11,143 bases of DNA from Nanobdellota archaeon (GTDB taxonomy: Archaea > Nanobdellota > Nanobdellia > Woesearchaeales > JAHJBD01): positions 1 to 11,143 of the forward strand of contig JAHJBD010000109.1 in the NCBI GenBank assembly GCA_018813725.1, written 5' to 3'. Under the pieces are notes generated by a model. That model worked only from the letters and a program-made list of their open reading frames with translations, was not told where the DNA came from and made no database searches. This document shows positions 6,810-11,143 of this stretch, in pieces. A program made the position numbers and the translations under genes. Numbering within the stretch: the stretch's first letter is position 1; every line of letters begins with the position of its first letter.

Positions 6810-7547
6810 ATGGAGATTGTAAAGGGAATTGAGATAATTGATCTTTCAATATACCTCAGAAAATACAACACATTGATTATCTCCGACACCCACATAGGAT
6901 ATGAAGAATCACTAAACAAGAGCGGAATATTTATCCCAAGGTTCCAATTTAAAGAGATTATCCAGCGCCTAGAAGGCATCTTTAAACAACTAAAGGCCAC
7001 TACCAAGAACCAATTAGACAAAATCATCATTAATGGAGACATAAAGCATGAATTTGGCACGATCTCTGAGCAAGAATGGAGACATACCCTGCAGCTCCTC
7101 GACTTCTTAAGCAAGCACTGCAAAGAGATTATCCTCATAAAAGGCAACCATGATAAGATAATTGGCCCTATTGCTGAAAAAAGAAACATTAAGGTAGTTG
7201 ATCAATTTACCTTCGATACAATACTAATAACCCATGGACACATAGTGCCTAATTTAAGATCATATAAAACAATCATTATTGGACATGAACATCCAGCAAT
7301 CAGCATACATGATACAATTAGAACCGAGACATACAAGTGTTATCTAAAAGGAACATACAAGAAAAAAACACTGATTGTCCAGCCGGCATTCAATCTTGTG
7401 ACAGAAGGAACTGACGTATCAAAAGAAAAGCTGTTAAGCCCATTCTTAAAACAAAGCCTTAAGAATTTTAATGTTTATGTTGTTGCAGAAGACAAGGTAT
7501 TGGATTTTGGTAAGATCAGAGGTTTAATTCCTAGACATATCCCTTGA
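6810..7547 (+). CDS. Metallophosphoesterase, SbcD-related archaeal type
   Basis: The calcineurin-like phosphoesterase has the full set of metal ligands. Counting from the possible earlier ATG at 6801 these are SDTHIG (Asp29, His31), NGD (Asp80), GNHD (Asn116, His117), the THGH block (His145, His147) and GHEH (His162, His164). Such enzymes hydrolyse phosphodiester or phosphomonoester bonds using two metal ions. At about 245 residues it is the length of the short archaeal SbcD-related family, which lacks the capping domain of true SbcD/Mre11; no Rad50 gene is nearby. The substrate is unknown. I prefer the ATG at 6810, 26 bases from a TATA box, over 6801; the two differ by three residues. It converges on the XRE-CBS gene with a gap of six bases. 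Confidence 0.88.
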   Translation: MEIVKGIEIIDLSIYLRKYNTLIISDTHIGYEESLNKSGIFIPRFQFKEIIQRLEGIFKQLKATTKNQLDKIIINGDIKHEFGTISEQEWRHTLQLLDFLSKHCKEIILIKGNHDKIIGPIAEKRNIKVVDQFTFDTILITHGHIVPNLRSYKTIIIGHEHPAISIHDTIRTETYKCYLKGTYKKKTLIVQPAFNLVTEGTDVSKEKLLSPFLKQSLKNFNVYVVAEDKVLDFGKIRGLIPRHIP

Positions 7548-7553
7548 TAATCT

Positions 7554-8090
7554 TTATCTGTAAACTTTACCCAAAAGATCAGACTTAGTGATCAGCCCTT
7601 TGAGTATCCCTTCATCAGATACTAGGACAAGCGGAAAAAACTGGAGAAGACTGGACACAACGCTCACAGATGTCTTTCGTGAGATAACTGGTGGTGAATC
7701 ATCCATTATGTCTTTAACCTTCTTGCCTTTACCTTCAAGCATAGCATTAAGTATGACTGATTCTGAAACCAAACCAACTGATTTTTCTTCCTGTATTACA
7801 GGCAATTGAGAGATACTATGCTTTCTCATAACATCGATGGCATTCTTAATAGTGCTCTCAGGACCGACAGAGATTATCCTTGCAGTCATAACATCTTTTG
7901 CCTTAAGCTCTTTATGCTTGCCAAAATCTTTGAGCGCTTGAAATATCTTCTGGGCATTTGAAAAAGTAGGGTCAAGCCTTCCTGATTCAATCTTAGCGAT
8001 CAAGCTTTGTGAAACATTGGCTGCTTTGGCCAATTGATTCTGGGTCATCCCCAGCCTTTTTCTTATCTGTTTGATCTCTTCAATTTCCAT
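7554..8090 (-). CDS. XRE-family HTH regulator with two CBS domains
   Basis: The 178-residue protein starts at the ATG at 8090, which begins the conserved helix-turn-helix (MEIEEIKQIRKRLGMTQNQLA, NVSQSLIAKIESGR; residues 1-56). An in-frame start at 8189 would add a segment read from the 21-codon gene in the wrong frame and can be discounted. Two CBS domains follow: about 65-120 (DVMTARIISVGPES, HSISQLPVI, SVGLVSESVIL) and 125-178 (KVKDIMDDSPPVI, GILKGLITKSDLL). CBS pairs usually bind adenine nucleotides or SAM, so the protein may couple energy or SAM level to transcription. A CGAAAG BRE and TATA box lie 26 bases upstream of the ATG, so the transcript is probably leaderless. The architecture is common in archaea; the target genes are unknown. 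Confidence 0.88.
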   Translation of the reverse strand: MEIEEIKQIRKRLGMTQNQLAKAANVSQSLIAKIESGRLDPTFSNAQKIFQALKDFGKHKELKAKDVMTARIISVGPESTIKNAIDVMRKHSISQLPVIQEEKSVGLVSESVILNAMLEGKGKKVKDIMDDSPPVISRKTSVSVVSSLLQFFPLVLVSDEGILKGLITKSDLLGKVYR

Positions 8091-8111
8091 GATAAGGAAT
8101 ATTACAAGCCC

Positions 8112-8127
8112 ATTTATATTACTTTCG
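8112..8127 (-). promoter_or_regulatory. BRE and TATA box for the XRE-CBS gene
   Basis: The minus strand reads CGAAAG followed by TAATATAAAT. The TATA centre is 26.5 bases from the ATG at 8090, which supports that start and a leaderless transcript. Confidence 0.6.
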
Positions 8128-8130
8128 GAA

Positions 8131-8196
8131 TTACTTATTTTTAAACTCTTCCATCTTGTCTTCACAGCACAAAATCCACTCATCCCCAAACGCCAT
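8131..8196 (-). CDS. 21-residue microprotein gene with a Cys-Cys pair
   Basis: The frame begins MAFGDEW, has CC at residues 10-11 and ends EEFKNK before a TAA stop. GAGGTGATC, a nine-base exact match to the anti-Shine-Dalgarno complement, lies at 8200-8208 just before the ATG, and a TATA box is at 8228-8237. Predicted transcription start falls almost on the ribosome binding site, as at the 11-codon gene at 5494. A 15-base palindrome sits between TATA and ribosome binding site, so the gene may be repressed. The peptide is acidic in the middle with a lysine-containing tail. It lies just upstream of the XRE-CBS gene on the same strand and could be co-transcribed with it or act as a leader. Function is unknown; the vicinal cysteines suggest metal or redox chemistry. 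Confidence 0.55.
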   Translation of the reverse strand: MAFGDEWILCCEDKMEEFKNK

Positions 8197-8211
8197 TCTG
8201 ATCACCTCTTC

Positions 8212-8226
8212 AACTTTAATAAAGTT
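8212..8226. promoter_or_regulatory. 15-base palindrome, candidate operator
   Basis: AACTTTAATAAAGTT is a perfect inverted repeat (7-1-7). It lies between the TATA box (8228-8237) and the ribosome binding site (8200-8208) of the 21-codon gene, the position expected of a repressor site that blocks initiation. The XRE-CBS protein encoded next door is one possible binder. Confidence 0.5.
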
Positions 8227-8227
8227 A

Positions 8228-8237
8228 GATATATATA
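8228..8237 (-). promoter_or_regulatory. TATA box for the 21-codon gene
   Basis: The minus strand reads TATATATATC, centred about 26 bases from 8206, within the ribosome binding site. The stretch is nearly self-complementary, so it could also serve the plus strand. Confidence 0.45.
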
Positions 8238-8249
8238 GCTATTCTATAA

Positions 8250-8257
8250 TTTATATA
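8250..8257 (+). promoter_or_regulatory. Second TTTATATA box upstream of the AbrB/PhoU gene
   Basis: A perfect TTTATATA lies 22 bases upstream of the one at 8272-8279. It would start transcription near 8280 and give a short leader. It may be an alternative promoter or a TATA-like binding site for a regulator. Confidence 0.35.
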
Positions 8258-8264
8258 TAGAATT

Positions 8265-8279
8265 CGAAAAATTTATATA
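8265..8279 (+). promoter_or_regulatory. BRE and TATA box for the AbrB/PhoU gene
   Basis: CGAAAAA is followed by TTTATATA, centred 27.5 bases before the ATG at 8303. No Shine-Dalgarno sequence precedes the ATG, so the transcript is probably leaderless. Confidence 0.65.
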
Positions 8280-8302
8280 GTTATGATCTCAGAGACCACA
8301 AT

Positions 8303-9253
8303 ATGCATACTAGAAAGATACAATCTGTGGGTGGTTCAACCTATTCCATAACTTTACCCAAACAATGGGTTATAAAGAATAGGCTTAAAGAAAAAGACGC
8401 ACTTTCCATCATTGAGAGGAATGATATGACCCTCTTAGTTTCTCGCGCAGGTGTTACCAAGAACTCAAGCGAGTCTATTTCGGTTAACCTTGAAGAGTAT
8501 CCAGATAATATTGAACAGATAATATTTACATTATACTATTTGGGGATAGAAAACATAAATCTCTTCACAAAACAGGAGATTGCCAAGCATACCAGAGCAC
8601 AGATAAGAAAAGCACTGGAACACATGGGTGGGACAGAGATTATCTACGAAGACCGTAAGAAGATCAGCATTAAGACCCTGCTGGACAAATCAAAGGTAGA
8701 TATAAAGCAGATAATCTTCAGGATGAGCCTGATAATCGAATCTTCAATCAACATATTTTTTGAAGACTTTGAAATACAAGAGATAGGGCTTAATGAAAGT
8801 GAGCTCGACAGGCTTTACCATCTGACTGCTAAGATAGTGACACTATCCCTAATTAACCCAGAGGTGTTGATATCTTCTGGCATAGTCAATGTATCGTCAA
8901 TCCCCTCATATCTTTTGATATGCAAAAGACTTGAGAATATGGGAGACGGTATAAACCACCTGGCAGAGTATCTTGATAGGACTAGAGTTGAAATCAAGGG
9001 CATTAAACACGTGTTTGATTCTATGTCAGCTTCGCTTAAGCTCAGCATACAATTTTTGCTCAATATGCAGAAAAAGGTTTATAGTAAGACACCACCAGAG
9101 ACAATAAAGGTATTAAGACAAAGTATATTTAGCATAAAAGATAGGGCAATACAGGATTATTTGGATGATATGCTCAGATTTCTGATAAATATCGAAGAGG
9201 AAACAGTAAACATATCTTTTTTTAATCAATTGATAGCAAAAGGCAACCTTTGA
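8303..9253 (+). CDS. PhoU-like regulator with N-terminal AbrB-type DNA-binding domain
   Basis: The 316-residue protein starts with a SpoVT/AbrB-type swapped-hairpin domain (about 1-50: TRKIQSVGGSTYSITLPKQWV, LKEKDALSII, MTLLVSR). The remainder is helical and PhoU-like. Segments such as LDRLYHLTAKIV, YLLICKRLENMGDGINHLAEYL and DYLDDMLRFLINIEEE carry the spaced acidic and histidine residues of PhoU metal-binding bundles. Archaeal proteins of this fusion are annotated as phosphate uptake regulators, but no phosphate transporter or sensor kinase gene is in the window. It may therefore respond to a different ion or control a distant regulon. The gene is a single unit with its own BRE/TATA and a leaderless start, in an AT-rich upstream region shared with the divergent 21-codon gene. 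Confidence 0.85.
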   Translation: MHTRKIQSVGGSTYSITLPKQWVIKNRLKEKDALSIIERNDMTLLVSRAGVTKNSSESISVNLEEYPDNIEQIIFTLYYLGIENINLFTKQEIAKHTRAQIRKALEHMGGTEIIYEDRKKISIKTLLDKSKVDIKQIIFRMSLIIESSINIFFEDFEIQEIGLNESELDRLYHLTAKIVTLSLINPEVLISSGIVNVSSIPSYLLICKRLENMGDGINHLAEYLDRTRVEIKGIKHVFDSMSASLKLSIQFLLNMQKKVYSKTPPETIKVLRQSIFSIKDRAIQDYLDDMLRFLINIEEETVNISFFNQLIAKGNL

Positions 9254-9354
9254 TTATTCCGATACGAATATTCTTTTCAAATACCTTTTTAAAAGACCAA
9301 AAGTCCTATATTCAAATGGAATACTGACAATAGTAATTCTTAGGAGGACTTAAA

Positions 9355-10518
9355 ATGGGAAAAATAACATATGTAACAAGTGAGAGTGTAACTGAAGGTC
9401 ACCCAGATAAGGTATGTGATCAGATATCTGATGCAGTATTAGATGAATTGTTCAAACAGGATCCTTATTCAAGGGTAGCTGTCGAATGCCTAACTACAAC
9501 AGGTTCAGTCCATGTTGCAGGTGAAGTAACAACCAACGGCTATGCAGATGTGCAAAAGATAGCAAGACAAACATTAAAGGATATTGGTTACACAGACCCA
9601 CAATTTGGGATTGATTGTGATGATGCTGGTGTATGGGTAGCGATACACGAGCAATCTCCAGATATTTCTCAAGGAGTTTCAGAAGATACTGGCGAACATA
9701 AAGAACAAGGAGCAGGAGACCAAGGCATGATGTATGGTTTTGCATGCGATGAGACACCTGAACTGATGCCTTTACCTATCATGTTAGCACACAAATTGAC
9801 AAGAAGGCTGGCCTATGCAAGAAAAGAAGGGATTATCCCTCACTTAGGACCAGACGGAAAAAGCCAGGTTTCTGTTGAGTATGATGACGGCAAACCAAAA
9901 AGAGTTACTGCAGTAGTTATTGCACAGCAGCATAAAGCAGAGATCTCAGAACAAGACTTAAAAGAACAGATAATGGAGCATGTAATAAAGCCGATTGTTA
10001 AAGAATGGGTGGACGAAGATACATTATACCATATCAATGCTACTGGCGCTTTTGTAGTAGGCGGACCTGAAGGAGACACAGGAGTTACAGGCAGAAAGAT
10101 AATCGTTGATACCTATGGTGGAGTAGGAAGGCACGGTGGCGGTGCATTCTCTGGAAAAGACCCAACAAAAGTTGACAGGTCAGGCGCATATGCAGCAAGA
10201 TATATCGCTAAGAATATTGTTGCAGCAAAGCTTGCCGAAAGGTGCGAAGTGCAGCTTTCATACGCTATTGGCGTTGCAGAACCAACATCAGTTAATGTGG
10301 ACTGCTCAGGCACCAACAAGATTGATGAAGCAAAGATTGCGCAGCTTGTAAGAAAACACTTCCCACTAAAACCTGCAGACATACTAAAACAGCTTGATCT
10401 TAGAAGACCTATATACAAAAAGACTGCAGCATACGGCCACTTTGGCAGGGAAGATCCTGATTTCAAGTGGGAAGCAACTGATAAGGCAGAGATCCTTAAG
10501 AAAGAAGCTGGAATTTGA
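9355..10518 (+). CDS. metK: S-adenosylmethionine synthetase, bacterial type
   Basis: This cytosolic enzyme makes SAM from methionine and ATP, releasing phosphate and diphosphate. The 387 residues match the full length of bacterial/eukaryotic MetK, unlike the separate archaeal MAT family. Signature motifs are EGHPDK at 14-19, GAGDQGMMYG at 119-128 and GGGAFSGKDPTKVDRS at 261-276, with DTGVTGRKIIVDTYGG before the last. All catalytic blocks appear intact. AGGAGG at 9342-9347 lies seven bases before the ATG, and T8 follows the stop, so it is probably a single-gene unit. No SAM riboswitch is evident in the roughly 100-base upstream region; a TTTTTAAAAG at 9286-9295 may be the TATA box. In most archaea this role is filled by the archaeal MAT, so this gene was probably acquired from bacteria; the timing is unknown. 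Confidence 0.96.
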   Translation: MGKITYVTSESVTEGHPDKVCDQISDAVLDELFKQDPYSRVAVECLTTTGSVHVAGEVTTNGYADVQKIARQTLKDIGYTDPQFGIDCDDAGVWVAIHEQSPDISQGVSEDTGEHKEQGAGDQGMMYGFACDETPELMPLPIMLAHKLTRRLAYARKEGIIPHLGPDGKSQVSVEYDDGKPKRVTAVVIAQQHKAEISEQDLKEQIMEHVIKPIVKEWVDEDTLYHINATGAFVVGGPEGDTGVTGRKIIVDTYGGVGRHGGGAFSGKDPTKVDRSGAYAARYIAKNIVAAKLAERCEVQLSYAIGVAEPTSVNVDCSGTNKIDEAKIAQLVRKHFPLKPADILKQLDLRRPIYKKTAAYGHFGREDPDFKWEATDKAEILKKEAGI

Positions 10519-10525
10519 TCCCATC

Positions 10526-10533
10526 TTTTTTTT
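10526..10533 (+). terminator. T-run terminator after metK
   Basis: A T8 run eight bases after the metK stop continues into a pyrimidine-rich stretch that overlaps the end of the convergent membrane-protein gene. Confidence 0.5.
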
Positions 10534-10535
10534 CT

Positions 10536-10946
10536 TTATTCTCTTCTTAATATTATATCAAAAAAGTATACAACTACTATTGGCACTAATGCAACAGCAA
10601 GATGGCTGATAAACTCATCTTCTAGGTGTGAGAAAAATGTTAAGAATGAAAACTGGACCACAGTATTAAACTCAGGTGAAAGCAGCAATAACCCTGCAGC
10701 TACAACTATCATACCCTCAACGATCTCTCTGTACCATTTGTGCGCCTTAAATGACATGAAGATCATATAAGCTCCGTGCAATACAGCAAACAGGCCGATT
10801 ATTACTGAAATGATAGAAAAATGTGTCTTGTAAAGGAATGAGAATAGCATGCTGAAAAATGGGTAAGTTTTTGAGAGCATCAGCAATATCGCAAAAACTA
10901 GTATACCCAGCTGCATCCACCTAAGTATTGAGATATGGTTAGCCAC
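10536..10946 (-). CDS. Multi-pass membrane protein of unknown function
   Basis: The 136-residue protein starts at a GTG (10946) and reads MANHISILRWMQLG. Likely membrane helices are at about 11-30, 43-66, 74-91 and 113-130; the hydrophobic 95-106 segment could be a further partial helix. Charged loops include KAHKWYREIVEG between helices two and three and HLEDEF before the last. I see no enzymatic or transport motif and do not recognise the family. A TATA-like TTTATAGT is centred about 25 bases before the GTG, so the transcript may be leaderless; there is no Shine-Dalgarno sequence. A start at the internal ATG (residue 11) would remove only the polar N-terminus. The gene is convergent with metK, separated by about 17 bases. 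Confidence 0.68.
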   Translation of the reverse strand: MANHISILRWMQLGILVFAILLMLSKTYPFFSMLFSFLYKTHFSIISVIIGLFAVLHGAYMIFMSFKAHKWYREIVEGMIVVAAGLLLLSPEFNTVVQFSFLTFFSHLEDEFISHLAVALVPIVVVYFFDIILRRE

Positions 10947-10966
10947 AAAACCAAAAAGTGATATAT

Positions 10967-10974
10967 ACTATAAA
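10967..10974 (-). promoter_or_regulatory. TATA box for the minus-strand membrane protein
   Basis: The minus strand reads TTTATAGT, with further TATA repeats just downstream. The centre is about 25 bases from the GTG at 10946, in line with the other leaderless genes here. Confidence 0.42.
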
Positions 10975-10988
10975 AGATTTTCTTATTG

Positions 10989-11046
10989 AAAAATTCACCA
11001 AGCATTTTTCTGGGGTTTAATACCCCACCATTTATGGTGAATTTTT
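10989..11046. repeat. Nested inverted repeat
   Basis: An outer perfect 12-bp inverted repeat (AAAAATTCACCA at 10989-11000, TGGTGAATTTTT at 11035-11046) encloses an inner 6-bp hairpin (TGGGGT, loop TTAAT, ACCCCA; 11011-11027). A second CACCA at 11026-11030 can pair with the same TGGTG, so two alternative folds exist. It may be a bidirectional terminator or a small mobile-element remnant; no coding frame lies in it. Confidence 0.6.
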
Positions 11047-11085
11047 TAATTCCTAAAACTTTCCAACTATATTAGCGAGCCGTAA

Positions 11086-11113
11086 TACAAAGAAATCCAT
11101 TGGATTTCTTGTA
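11086..11113. repeat. Tandem hairpin, first unit
   Basis: AAGAAATCCA and TGGATTTCTT form a perfect 10-bp stem around one base. TAC and GTA extend it by three more pairs across a one-base bulge. It abuts a second hairpin with the same TAC...GTA closure. Confidence 0.6.
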
Positions 11114-11138
11114 CACAAAGACTTCGTCTTTGTTGTAC
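11111..11138. repeat. Tandem hairpin, second unit
   Basis: GTACACAAAGAC and GTCTTTGTTGTAC form a 12-bp stem with one bulged T and a TTC loop. It shares GTA at 11111-11113 with the first hairpin, so both cannot be fully closed at once. The series may continue past the window edge. Confidence 0.6.
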
Positions 11139-11143
11139 CCCAA

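Noticed and set aside
6782..7189. Minus-strand 135-codon frame opposite the phosphoesterase gene
   Set aside because: It lies opposite the catalytic motifs of the phosphoesterase, its sequence looks like antisense of that gene, and no start signals precede it.
8091..8189. N-terminal extension of the XRE-CBS protein from an upstream ATG at 8189
   Set aside because: The added residues have no domain character, cross the BRE/TATA element and overlap the 21-codon gene in another frame. The start at 8090 fits both the HTH family and the promoter spacing.
8286..8296. TCTCAGAGA palindrome just before the ATG at 8303
   Set aside because: Only a 4-1-4 repeat, short enough to arise by chance.
9254..9354. 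Possible SAM riboswitch upstream of metK
   Set aside because: Only about 100 bases are available. I found only short AT-rich self-complementary stretches such as CTTTTTAAAAG, with no multi-helix fold resembling a known SAM-binding RNA.
10113..10466. Long minus-strand open frame inside metK
   Set aside because: It is the antisense shadow of a strongly conserved enzyme gene and has no promoter, ribosome binding site or recognisable domain. The same applies to other open frames at 9494-9757 and 9840-10079.
1..11143. tRNA, rRNA, CRISPR array or insertion sequence
   Set aside because: I looked on both strands and saw no cloverleaf with a CCA-type acceptor or TTCGA arm, no regularly spaced repeats and no transposase-like protein.

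Overview
The window looks archaeal. Several genes start 25-28 bases downstream of the centre of a TATA box with no room for a leader. Three of these promoters carry a CGAAA-type BRE just upstream of the TATA box. The proteins include a geranylgeranyl-reductase-family flavoprotein, a PhoU-like protein with an AbrB-type N-terminus, an SbcD-related archaeal phosphoesterase and an HTH-CBS regulator. The DNA is AT-rich and the genes are tightly packed. A bacterial-type MetK in this setting would fit a DPANN-like archaeon such as a woesearchaeote, but that placement is inference.

Left half (1-5402, minus strand): one gap-free operon of six genes, read right to left. The order is a B12-binding-type radical SAM enzyme, a geranylgeranyl-reductase-family flavoprotein, a long-chain acyl-ACP reductase (AAR)-like protein, a second B12-binding-type radical SAM enzyme, a family 2 glycosyltransferase, and a third B12-binding-type enzyme cut by the left edge. 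Consecutive genes overlap by 4 bp (ATGA) or 11 bp, so they are probably translated together. The content (polyprenyl reduction, acyl reduction, radical carbon chemistry, glycosyl transfer) suggests a dedicated pathway that makes or remodels a lipid or isoprenoid-like molecule. I do not recognise it as a described pathway.

Middle (5403-8302): a divergent region holds a well-signalled 11-codon gene. It is followed by a winged-helix regulator, a small four-helix membrane protein with a very strong ribosome binding site, a metallophosphoesterase, an XRE-HTH/CBS regulator, and a 21-codon gene just upstream of that regulator. Both tiny genes have near-perfect Shine-Dalgarno sequences, TATA boxes at matching distances, and an adjacent cysteine pair. 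Two near-perfect palindromes (6302-6318 and 8212-8226) lie beside promoters and look like operators.

Right part (8303-11143): an AbrB/PhoU-type regulator, a bacterial-type S-adenosylmethionine synthetase (which would supply SAM to the radical SAM enzymes), and an unidentified membrane protein on the minus strand. The last 155 bases hold a nested inverted repeat and two tandem hairpins without a gene. I see no rRNA, tRNA, CRISPR array or insertion sequence.
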